A DNA stretch of 36,925 nucleotides from Chitinophagaceae bacterium. Lineage in GTDB: Bacteria; Bacteroidota; Bacteroidia; Chitinophagales; Chitinophagaceae. The stretch's first letter is position 1. The number at the start of each line of letters is the position of its first letter. Below are positions 1 to 9,293 of the stretch, piece after piece. The translations under genes were made by a program, and so were the position numbers. The notes under the pieces were generated by a model that did no database searches, was not told the DNA's origin, and saw only the letters and a program-made list of their open reading frames with translations. The DNA is taken from contig CANCPA010000020.1 in assembly GCA_947379895.1 (NCBI GenBank), positions 1 to 36,925 on the forward strand, given 5' to 3'.

Positions 1-50
1 TGTTGTTTTTGTGCTGCATTTTGTTGTTGTGTTTATTAAGTTACAAAATT

Positions 51-112
51 ATTCATTAGTGTCATGCGCTTCGTTCCGCTACGCTCCACTTCAGCGCATG
101 ACACTAATGAAT
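51..112. repeat. Perfect 20-bp inverted repeat (hairpin)
   Basis: Bases 51-70 are the exact reverse complement of 93-112, giving a 20-bp stem. The 22-nt loop (71-92) is rich in C and T and reads ttcgttccgctacgctcc-like. The stem is far stronger than its AT-rich surroundings. No T-run follows on either strand, so it is not a typical intrinsic terminator. A REP/RAYT-type palindrome, a cruciform or a mobile-element remnant are all possible. Confidence 0.8.
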
Positions 113-240
113 GCTTAACTCTGTTTACACAAACATGTATTTACTTCCTTGCAGTATCAATTATTGTTTTTCCATTACATAAAATCCTCCTCCCCGTCTC
201 TTTTCTTAACCTCTACCTTAGCAAATTAAGGTGTCTGTAT

Positions 241-325
241 TATTGCGAAAGTCTCCATATATTTTGCGAAGCCCGCCATGTTGTATGCGAAGGCCTCCAT
301 GTAGTTTGCGATATACAGCATGTAG
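241..325. repeat. Degenerate 21-nt tandem repeat, about 4 units
   Basis: Four consecutive units of 21-22 nt begin near 241, 262, 284 and 305. Each has a gcgaa core followed by a ctccatgtag-like half. Translated on the plus strand they give a seven-residue repeat of the form C-E-x-x-H-V-V. The period and the R-H-[VY]-[VI]-x-E pattern recall the longer array at 17041-17345. Coding status is doubtful. Confidence 0.65.
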
Positions 326-745
326 ATACGGAAGGTCACCTGCTTAGTAAAATACAGTTCCAACTTTATTGCGCAACATAGCAGTTTTGAAAATTAGTAA
401 GGCAAATTTCAAAAACATACCATCTCTTTTTAATTATAGTATTGAACCCCCAAACAAATAGACTTCACTTTTAAGATTTGGATAATTAGTTATCATAAGC
501 CTAGGTTAAGATATAAACTCATCCTGAGATTCAGTAATTCAAAAATGATACGTTCTTATGCAAATTTTTTACTACTACTAACACGGAAACTGTAAACGGG
601 TTAGGCAATCTTCAAAATCAGGAAACTCAATCGAATAAATTTTGAATTATCAAATATGAAAAAAACCTCTCTTCACAATCGTTTTCGTTGATTTTTCATT
701 TTCTAATACTAAAGCCTTGTAATTTGGCAGTCTAACAATTGCAAA

Positions 746-2080
746 ATGGAACGTAAAACATTTATCAAAACAGCGGGTACTGTCCTTGCAGGTTCGCTTA
801 TCTCTTCGGGATTACATGCTAACCCATTTGGAGCTTCTAATAAAAAGATGAGGGTAGCAATGGTCGGTACAGGAAATCGGGGTATGGAAATGTGGTGTAA
901 ACCTGTTATTAAAGAGTTTGGTGATCAACTTGAATTTGTCGGTCTATGTGATATTAATGAAGGTAGGGTTAAGTATTTTAGGGAGGCTACTAAATTGACT
1001 TGTCCTATTTATACCGACTTTGATAAAATGATGCAAGAAACAAAGCCTGACAAGCTGATTGTGACTACCGTCGATGGATTTCATCATCAATATATTATCA
1101 AGGGGATGGAATACGGTGCCGATATAGTAAGTGAAAAGCCGATGACTACCACCGAAGCTAAATGTCAGGCAATATTAGATGCTGAAAAGCGAACAGGTAA
1201 GAAAGTAACAGTTACTTTCAATTATCGTTATTCACCTCACCGTCAGAAGATTTATGAATTATTAAGGTCGGGTGCTATTGGAGATATTATGTCGGTCGAC
1301 TTTCATTGGTATTTGGATGTTTATCATGGTGCCGATTATTTTCGTCGTTGGCATCGCCTTCGTGAAAACAGCGGTTCGTTATTAGTGCATAAGTCATCGC
1401 ATCATTTTGATTTACTGAATTGGTGGATTGATTCCGATCCTAAAACTGTTTATGGTAATGGTTCACTCGATTTTTATGGTAAGAATGGAGCGGTGAGGGG
1501 AGAGAATTGTAGAGATTGTGATCACAAGAAGGATTGTAAATTCTATTGGGATATCACCAAAAAGAAGGACTTGTACAAATTGTATGTATCTAATTATCAA
1601 TACGATCATTATCTACGTGATGGTTGTGTATTTAGAAAAGATATAGATATTTTTGATAAAATGGCTGTGCAGATTAAGTACATGAATAATGTGCAGGTTT
1701 CCTATTCCTTGACAGCCTATTCACCTTATGAAGGATATCGAATTTCCTTCAATGGCACAAAAGGTAAAATGGATGCTTGGATAAAAGAAAGGCAACCTTG
1801 GGAAGAAGAACCGTTTGATGTAATTGAAATAACAACAAATTTTGGGAAGAAAGAAACCATTAAAATACCAAACAAGGAGGCAGGACACGGAGGAGGTGAT
1901 GTAAGAATTCGCAAACAAGTATTTACACCGGGAGAAGATCCTTATAAACAAAATGCAGGTTCGAGAGATGGTTCAATGGCGATTTTAATTGGCATAGCGG
2001 CTCGAAATAGTATTGATAGTGGAAAGCCGGTAAATATTGCAGATCTCACTGATTTAATTCCTCAAGTTAAAAAGGTATAA
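746..2080 (+). CDS. Gfo/Idh/MocA-family oxidoreductase, exported type
   Basis: This is a predicted NAD(P)-dependent sugar dehydrogenase-like protein of 444 aa. The N-terminus (MERKTFIKTAG, then a hydrophobic stretch to about residue 25) resembles the Tat-like signal of Bacteroidota Gfo/Idh/MocA proteins, although the twin arginine is R-K. The Rossmann motif VGTGNRG is at 40-46 and the family EKP motif at 130-132. The HKSSHHFD segment (215-222) holds the likely catalytic histidine region. A C-x2-C-x5-C cluster (C255, C258, C264) lies in the C-terminal half and could bind metal. The substrate cannot be told from sequence; related proteins act on pyranosides or sugar acids. The gene stands alone, with 161 nt before the CLC gene. 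The start was chosen because the signal begins there. Confidence 0.88.
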   Translation: MERKTFIKTAGTVLAGSLISSGLHANPFGASNKKMRVAMVGTGNRGMEMWCKPVIKEFGDQLEFVGLCDINEGRVKYFREATKLTCPIYTDFDKMMQETKPDKLIVTTVDGFHHQYIIKGMEYGADIVSEKPMTTTEAKCQAILDAEKRTGKKVTVTFNYRYSPHRQKIYELLRSGAIGDIMSVDFHWYLDVYHGADYFRRWHRLRENSGSLLVHKSSHHFDLLNWWIDSDPKTVYGNGSLDFYGKNGAVRGENCRDCDHKKDCKFYWDITKKKDLYKLYVSNYQYDHYLRDGCVFRKDIDIFDKMAVQIKYMNNVQVSYSLTAYSPYEGYRISFNGTKGKMDAWIKERQPWEEEPFDVIEITTNFGKKETIKIPNKEAGHGGGDVRIRKQVFTPGEDPYKQNAGSRDGSMAILIGIAARNSIDSGKPVNIADLTDLIPQVKKV

Positions 2081-2241
2081 GGGTATACTGACAAATTGCA
2101 TGGCATTCTGCCGAGTTTTTACTCCATAAAATACTGAATGCGAAAAACTTTTATGCAGGCTTCAGTGGTATAATCCTATTGAATAATTACTATTTCCCTA
2201 AATTGCCGCGATTAGCAACTGTTACAGTTTAAATAATATTC

Positions 2242-3534
2242 ATGGTAACAAATAATAGGTACAATTTCATTCTTCCATTAAATGGTTGGAGAGGACTTAG
2301 AATTATTAGCAAAAGACTCTTACTCATATTACCTGTTGCAGTGGTCGTAGGATTATTTGTAGCCTTCTTTCTATGGCTCCTCGATTGGGCGTCTCAAACA
2401 AGATGGCAGCATTTATCGATAATTTTCTTCCTTCCTTTTGCAGGGATATTTATTGGATGTTTATATAAATTGGCAGGAAAAGAGGCAGACAGAGGAAATA
2501 ATCTAATATTAGAGGAAATTCACGTTCCTACCAATGGAATACCCGCTCGCATGACCCCACTCATTTTAATCAGTACAATCATCACTCATCTATTTGGTGG
2601 AAGTGCTGGCAGGGAAGGTACAGCAGTGCAAATGGGTGGAAGTATTGCAGCACAATTTGGGAAATGGTTTTATTTAAATACTGAAGATAAAAGAATATTC
2701 CTATTAGCGGGTATGTCAGCAGGATTTGGTGCAGTTTTCGGAACACCTGTTGCAGGTGCTATTTGGGCATTAGAGGTATTGTCTATAGGTAAGATTCGTT
2801 ATACTGCCTTATTACCCTGTTTATTTGCCGGAATAGTTGCAGATATAACATGTGCCTCTTGCGGTATTCATCACACCCATTATACAATTAGTCTCATTAC
2901 TAATAAATTAGTTCATTTTGGCTTTATATCCTTCGATTTAGCCTTATCGATAAAAGTAGTCATAGCAAGTGCCTTATTTGGAATGGCTGCCTATCTATTT
3001 GCCAGATTAACCCAATTAATTAAACTCAAGAGTAAGGACCTTATCAAAACAACTTGGCTGATTCCTGTTATTGGTGCCTTATTAGTTATTGGATTCAGTT
3101 ATGTAATCGGCACTTTCGATTATCTTGGGCTTGGAGTAACGAATCCAAACATAGGAGGAGTTAGCATCGTTTCTGCATTCTCGCCTGGAGGAGCTACTTA
3201 TTTCAGTTGGCTTATAAAACTATTATTAACAGCAATCACATTAGGTATGGGATTCAAGGGAGGTGAAGTGACTCCCTTGTTTTTTATTGGTGCGACATTA
3301 GGCAACACGCTAGCTTTTATTAGTCATGCCCCTACTGATTTATTTGCAGGACTAGGATTTATTGCAGTATTTGCAGGGGCTACAAATACACCTATTGCTT
3401 GTACATTGATGGGAGTAGAGCTTTTTGGTGGAGAAAATATACTTTACTACGCAATCGCATGCTTTGTGGCTTATTATTTTAGTGGGCATCGAGGTATCTA
3501 TACATCACAAAAAGTAACAGAATTTAAATATTAA
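2242..3534 (+). CDS. CLC-family anion transporter, CLC-F (fluoride/proton antiporter)-like
   Basis: This polytopic inner-membrane protein of 430 aa has CLC architecture. The filter motifs can be read directly: TNGIP at 97-101 in place of the canonical GSGIP, GREGT at 123-127 with the gating glutamate E125, GGEVTP at 340-345, and a conserved tyrosine near Y420 in a GHRGIY context. The internal proton glutamate of E. coli ClC (E203) aligns with V179. Asn instead of Ser in the first motif, GREGT instead of GREGP, and loss of E203 are, as I recall, features of the CLC-F clade that exports fluoride in exchange for protons. An ordinary chloride channel or exchanger remains possible. I could not recognise a fluoride riboswitch upstream. 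It follows the oxidoreductase by 161 nt and precedes gyrB by 149 nt, so it is probably transcribed alone. Confidence 0.85.
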   Translation: MVTNNRYNFILPLNGWRGLRIISKRLLLILPVAVVVGLFVAFFLWLLDWASQTRWQHLSIIFFLPFAGIFIGCLYKLAGKEADRGNNLILEEIHVPTNGIPARMTPLILISTIITHLFGGSAGREGTAVQMGGSIAAQFGKWFYLNTEDKRIFLLAGMSAGFGAVFGTPVAGAIWALEVLSIGKIRYTALLPCLFAGIVADITCASCGIHHTHYTISLITNKLVHFGFISFDLALSIKVVIASALFGMAAYLFARLTQLIKLKSKDLIKTTWLIPVIGALLVIGFSYVIGTFDYLGLGVTNPNIGGVSIVSAFSPGGATYFSWLIKLLLTAITLGMGFKGGEVTPLFFIGATLGNTLAFISHAPTDLFAGLGFIAVFAGATNTPIACTLMGVELFGGENILYYAIACFVAYYFSGHRGIYTSQKVTEFKY

Positions 3535-3619
3535 GGACCAAATAATGATATCAATACATTTTTATAGCCAAAGTCTATACAAAATCGATGAAATGTGGAA
3601 AACCAAATGATATAAATCA

Positions 3620-3649
3620 TTTTGTAACTTACTAAATACATTATCTTCG
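3620..3649 (+). promoter_or_regulatory. Candidate gyrB promoter (Bacteroidota type)
   Basis: TTTG at 3621-3624 is followed after 17 nt by TATCTTCG at 3642-3649. This is close to the TTTG / TAnnTTTG consensus of Bacteroidota primary sigma factors (one mismatch in the -7 box). The gyrB start is 34 nt downstream. Such motifs are frequent in AT-rich DNA, so the call is tentative. Confidence 0.35.
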
Positions 3650-3671
3650 AGCCCTTTGAAAATAGGGGTAA

Positions 3672-5672
<2,001 letters not shown>

Positions 5673-5826
5673 TTCGTCAATAATCTTAAATAATTCACAT
5701 AAATAGATATTTTTATCAACAGAACATTTTATTTATAAAAATATTATAGTAGTTTGTGCTATCAAAAGTTTATTTTTTAACGATGCTTTACCAAATAAAA
5801 TATAAGTAAGGCAAAAATCAAGTGAA

Positions 5827-6033
5827 ATGGATACAAGTAAAATGATTAAAGCATACTGCTTAAAGACAAAGGAAAAGGAAGTACCAATGCATGACGCAGT
5901 AATTACAAAAACCGCAAGAGGTGGCTATATGGCTTCTGGAAATGACGGAAAAGGTAATAAAATGGCTGCTATCTTAGGCGAAACAAAAGCACTTCAAGCA
6001 ATTGCTGACGGTGTAGCCAAACAGTCATTCTAA
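5827..6033 (+). CDS. Small DUF5679-like protein with degenerate zinc ribbon
   Basis: This is a 68-aa protein of unknown function. The segment from MIKAYCLKTKEK to GNKMAAIL has the spacing of DUF5679 (AYC-x-K-C-K ... GTCPVCGTK), but only one cysteine remains (C11, in AYC). The positions of the other three expected ligands carry Thr, Asp/Gly and Gly. A zinc site is therefore unlikely in this copy. The tail is Ala/Lys-rich and probably helical. A clear terminator lies 19 nt after the stop, which supports this as a real, separately expressed gene. The DUF5679 link is by eye and a profile search could overturn it. Confidence 0.7.
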   Translation: MDTSKMIKAYCLKTKEKEVPMHDAVITKTARGGYMASGNDGKGNKMAAILGETKALQAIADGVAKQSF

Positions 6034-6051
6034 GATTTTTTTAACGACACT

Positions 6052-6083
6052 AAAAAAGCTATCTCAAATGAGATAGCTTTTTT
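6052..6083. terminator. Bidirectional rho-independent terminator
   Basis: A stem of about 14 bp (AAAAAAGCTATCTC paired with GAGATAGCTTTTTT) with an AAAT loop ends in a T-run on both strands. It lies between the convergent genes at 5827-6033 (+) and 6118-6594 (-) and would serve both. Confidence 0.88.
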
Positions 6084-6117
6084 TATGTAATGAATGAATT
6101 AATTATTACAGCAAGTA

Positions 6118-6594
6118 TTAATACAATGCTCTGAAAATAGGTCTAGCAATTCCTTCTGTTCTAAATGGCCACGGAGCAGCTGCAAGAATGATTACCAAAG
6201 CAAGTATATATAATATGCTCATTATTTTATGCTTTTTCAATGGTATGATGTCCTTTTTAGAAAAACTATGAGAAATAGTAATTAATATAATCGAGGTAAG
6301 CATCATAATAGGATGCTCAATTATCCAAAATCGCAGCCATGAAGTTTGCATTACATCTTTCATGCTATATTTCTGCTCATCTAATATCTTAATTCCATTC
6401 CTACCAAAAAAATAAAGGTATAAAGCGGCTAATAAATTTAAGTGTGTAGTAATCAACAGCCTTAAACTCCACTTTCTATCTACTTTATCAAAGTGTTCTC
6501 CGGCTTCAACATTTACTCGTATAATATTTACGATTAAAAATATAACTAATGCCCATCGTAAAATACTATGTAATCCTAATATGCCTTCGTACAT
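6118..6594 (-). CDS. Four-helix membrane protein, Bacteroidota 'cytochrome B'-like family
   Basis: This is an inner-membrane protein of 158 aa with four hydrophobic helices (roughly residues 9-26, 44-63, 91-108 and 124-141). Histidines recur near helix ends: LHSILRW near residue 9, TTHLN near 51, EHPIMM near 94 and SHSF near 109. This layout, ending in APWPFR, matches a small family common in Bacteroidota and often labelled cytochrome B. Heme binding is plausible from the paired histidines but unproven. It stands alone on the minus strand and ends at the shared terminator. Confidence 0.75.
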   Translation of the reverse strand: MYEGILGLHSILRWALVIFLIVNIIRVNVEAGEHFDKVDRKWSLRLLITTHLNLLAALYLYFFGRNGIKILDEQKYSMKDVMQTSWLRFWIIEHPIMMLTSIILITISHSFSKKDIIPLKKHKIMSILYILALVIILAAAPWPFRTEGIARPIFRALY

Positions 6595-6883
6595 AAAAAC
6601 CTGTTTTAATTGTATTTAAATTGTATTTTATAGAAATAAATAATTGCTAAGAAATTGTCGAAAAGAATAGTCTACTCGTTTGCAATGATATAAAACAATG
6701 TTTAATTCTCAATAATTTTCTTTTCAACAAAACTAGAAATCGTTTTCTTGAACGCTCTGTTCTTAAATTTTAAATGACGCCAATACTTAGTTCTATGAAT
6801 CATGAACCTTAGATTGTAACTTTTATGCTGTATTAAATTGTCTAATTGAGACCATTATTAATGCTTACTCTAGGAATTTTGTT

Positions 6884-7849
6884 TTATGATTCTCTTTTAA
6901 TAAGATTTGCTGCTAACTGCGACAATTCCTTTTTCCGAGTAGAAATAACGGCTATTTCATCTAAATTTTTATATGCTTTCTCTAAATATTCCTCCTTAAG
7001 TTGATTGGCCCATTTGTCTACTTTACAATCTTTAAAAATGGTCAACATCTGTTCAACCTTGTCAGCCGGATTAGTTGTCATTAAGATTTCTATTTGCTCT
7101 TTTTGTTCAGAAGACGCCACTTTCAAAGCCTGTAATAACAAAAATGTTTTCTTATTTTGCCTGATGTCACCTCCTACATCCTTACCAAACTTTTGCGGAT
7201 CACCAAAAGCATCTAGGTAATCGTCTTGGATTTGAAAGGCAAGACCAAGATTAAGCCCAAAATTATAAATATGATTACAATTTGCTTCACCTGCACCACC
7301 AATAATAGCGCCTAGTTTTAAGCTTGCAGCTAACAAAACAGAGGTCTTTAAAGTTATCATGTGTAAGTATTCATCAAAAGAAACATTTTGCTTCTTTTCG
7401 AAATCCATATCAATTTGTTGCCCTTCACAAACCTCACTTGCTGTTTTATTAAAGAGTTCTATGACAGCCTTGATATGATCGAGACTAATTTTATTAATAT
7501 AATCATAGGCCTTAATCATCATCACATCCCCGCACAGTAATGCCACACTACTACCATATTTGGTGTGTACCGTCTCCATACCTCTACGTAAAGTAGCGGC
7601 ATCCATAATATCGTCATGTATTAAGGTGAAGTTGTGAAACAATTCAATTGCAATAGCAACATTATACGCGTCTTCAGTTAGGACATCAAATAATTCGTTG
7701 CCCATCAAACAAAGAATCGGACGGACTCTTTTACCTCCAATTGTCAGGAAATAATCCCCCGGCGCGTACAAACTTTCAGGATGAACAGGGAAATGTGGTT
7801 TATCAAACCTTACAGTAAATTCCCTAACCAATTCTTCGAAACTATGCAT
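6884..7849 (-). CDS. Polyprenyl (isoprenyl diphosphate) synthase
   Basis: This cytosolic prenyltransferase adds isopentenyl diphosphate to an allylic diphosphate to build linear prenyl chains for quinones, carotenoids or carriers. The 321-aa protein is all-helical. GGKRVRP (38-44) binds IPP. The first aspartate-rich motif is DDIMD (79-83) followed by LRRG, and the second is DDYLD (209-213) in LAFQIQDDYLD. A phenylalanine (F74) five residues before the first motif suggests a short product, C15 to C20, but chain length cannot be fixed from sequence. ispH at 25.3-26.6 kb supplies the same pathway but is not linked. The start at 7849 gives the normal length. A palindromic element separates this gene from trxB, although both lie on the same strand. 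Confidence 0.93.
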   Translation of the reverse strand: MHSFEELVREFTVRFDKPHFPVHPESLYAPGDYFLTIGGKRVRPILCLMGNELFDVLTEDAYNVAIAIELFHNFTLIHDDIMDAATLRRGMETVHTKYGSSVALLCGDVMMIKAYDYINKISLDHIKAVIELFNKTASEVCEGQQIDMDFEKKQNVSFDEYLHMITLKTSVLLAASLKLGAIIGGAGEANCNHIYNFGLNLGLAFQIQDDYLDAFGDPQKFGKDVGGDIRQNKKTFLLLQALKVASSEQKEQIEILMTTNPADKVEQMLTIFKDCKVDKWANQLKEEYLEKAYKNLDEIAVISTRKKELSQLAANLIKRES

Positions 7850-7877
7850 TCATTTTTTCTTTTAGATGTGTAAAATA

Positions 7878-8060
7878 CTTACAACTTTACTACTCAGGTA
7901 TTTTTACCACTAGGGTCACAGGTTTTGAACAAAGAAACACAAGGTAAAGTATACTATTTATATATTTGCCTGTCAATTATTTTAAAAGAAGTCCTAGTGC
8001 TCCTTGTTTTTTCTTCGTTGCCCTTGTGGTAGAACCTCCTGAGTAGTAACCTTACAACTT
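7878..8060. mobile_element. MITE-like palindromic element of about 163 bp with flanking 10-bp direct repeat
   Basis: Bases 7887-7898 (ttactactcagg) are the exact reverse complement of 8038-8049. Inside, the two halves also match imperfectly: a left taccactagggtcacag segment (from about 7905) and a right cccttgtggtagaa segment (to about 8035). The decamer cttacaactt occurs at both 7878-7887 and 8051-8060, so it may be a target duplication. The right copy, however, also belongs to a post-stop motif found elsewhere in the window. There is no coding potential. The inner core resembles the 99-bp array near 36.0-36.5 kb. Confidence 0.55.
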
Positions 8061-8092
8061 AAAACCTATAACGCTTAACTTAATACCTCCTA
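8051..8092 (-). repeat. Post-stop A/T-rich motif downstream of trxB
   Basis: On the coding strand of trxB, just after its stop, the sequence reads ggtattaagtta...gttataggttttaagttgtaagg. Similar strings follow the stops of the genes ending at 24680, 26852 and 34284. Its function is unknown. Confidence 0.45.
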
Positions 8093-8101
8093 CTTTTTCA
8101 C

Positions 8102-9046
8102 TTACACCTTTGTATTGAGGTATCTTTCTGCATCCAATGCAGCCATACAACCACTACCTGCTGCGGTAACTGCCTGACGATAGTTTTTATCTTGTACATC
8201 TCCAGCAGCAAATACTCCTTCAAGATTTGTTTTAGAAGTTCCAGGAATTGTTGTGATATATCCTGTTTCATCCATATCAATAAAACCTTTGAAAATATCA
8301 CTGTTTGGCTTATGACCAATTGCAACAAAAAATCCACTAATAGGCACTTCTTGAGTTGTATTTTCTTTTATGTTTTTGATTCGTACTGCTTCCACTTTAT
8401 GACTACCCAATATCTCATCGGTCTCACTATTCCAATAAACAATGATATTTGGAGTGGCCAAAACTCTTTCTTGCATTACTTTACTTGCCCGCATTGCATC
8501 TCGGCGAACAATCATGTGTACTGTTGTGCAAAGTTTTGATAAATAAAGTGCCTCTTCGGCAGCTGTATCTCCTGCCCCAACTATTGCCACTTCCTTTCCT
8601 TTGAAGAAAAAACCATCACAAACTGCACATGCGCTCACACCAAAGCCATTATAACGTTGTTCACTTTCCAAACCAAGCCATTTAGCAGATGCACCTGTTG
8701 AAATGATTACCGCGTCTGCCTCAATCCATTTCTCTTCATCTATCTCAACTCTATAGGGCTGATTACTAAAATCTACTTTTGTCGCAATACCATAACGAAT
8801 ATCAGCACCCATTCTTGCAGCTTGTTTCTCAAAGTTCACCATCATTTCTGGACCTTGAATACCTTCTGGATATCCGGGATAATTTTCCACCTCTGTAGTA
8901 ATTGTCAATTGTCCTCCAGGCTGAATACCCTGATATAAAACCGGTTTCATATTCGCTCTTGCAGCGTAAATTGCAGCAGTATACCCTGCCGGACCACTTC
9001 CAATTATTAATAAATGAACTTTTTCTACTTCGTTATTACTCATCAT
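8102..9046 (-). CDS. trxB: Thioredoxin-disulfide reductase
   Basis: This flavoenzyme transfers electrons from NADPH to thioredoxin in the cytosol. Numbering from an upstream in-frame ATG at 9067, the FAD motif GSGPAG is at 23-28, the redox-active CAVC at 147-150, the NADPH motif GAGDTA at 164-169, GHKPNS late in the chain and AAGDV near the end. I prefer the start at 9046 (MMSNNEVEK...): a TAAATTTG -7 box covers 9065-9072, so the ATG at 9067 would lie inside the promoter. The 9046 start gives 314 aa, normal for TrxB. Polyprenyl synthase is the next gene on the strand, beyond the palindromic element. Confidence 0.95.
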   Translation of the reverse strand: MMSNNEVEKVHLLIIGSGPAGYTAAIYAARANMKPVLYQGIQPGGQLTITTEVENYPGYPEGIQGPEMMVNFEKQAARMGADIRYGIATKVDFSNQPYRVEIDEEKWIEADAVIISTGASAKWLGLESEQRYNGFGVSACAVCDGFFFKGKEVAIVGAGDTAAEEALYLSKLCTTVHMIVRRDAMRASKVMQERVLATPNIIVYWNSETDEILGSHKVEAVRIKNIKENTTQEVPISGFFVAIGHKPNSDIFKGFIDMDETGYITTIPGTSKTNLEGVFAAGDVQDKNYRQAVTAAGSGCMAALDAERYLNTKV

Positions 9047-9064
9047 TTCTATGTTTTTGAATCG

Positions 9065-9072
9065 CAAATTTA
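9065..9072 (-). promoter_or_regulatory. trxB -7 box (TAAATTTG)
   Basis: On the minus strand TAAATTTG matches the Bacteroidota -7 consensus TAnnTTTG exactly. It lies about 18 nt before the preferred trxB ATG at 9046, the same geometry as the box before bioB. The -33 element is weak. Confidence 0.5.
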
Positions 9073-9293
9073 TTGGTAGTTAAACGTAAATAGAAAATAA
9101 TAGTTTTAAATGAGCTCAGTAAATATAAATTGAATCGCTTTCCGCAATGGTTTTCGATAAAATAATGACATTTGTAGGTATAAATTCTAGGTTAGTATTC
9201 GCATTTGACATCTAAAACCAACTAATTGCAACAATTGGATATTTAATGATTCAAATAATTAACTCTCTTTGCATCTAACCCAAAATAGTTGCC

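Larger units (their letters stand above)
1..745. other. Gene-poor left edge, AT-rich
   Basis: No convincing gene is visible. An open frame on the plus strand (64-381) runs through a perfect hairpin and a 21-nt repeat array, has no upstream promoter-like motif, and has the composition of translated non-coding repeat. I do not call it. The segment holds the hairpin at 51-112, the degenerate 21-nt repeats at 241-325 and about 400 nt of plain AT-rich sequence before the oxidoreductase start at 746. A TAATTTG string at 718-724 is close to, but one base short of, the Bacteroidota -7 box. Confidence 0.6.

Noticed and set aside
64-381. Open frame of 105 codons on the plus strand
   Set aside because: It spans a perfect hairpin and a 21-nt repeat array, shows no family resemblance and has no promoter. 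It is better explained as repeat DNA.
2081-2241. Possible fluoride riboswitch before the CLC gene (gcatggcattctgcc)
   Set aside because: The first helix is suggestive, but the conserved CTGATG-type segment and the expected pseudoknot partners are not visible. A covariance search would be needed.
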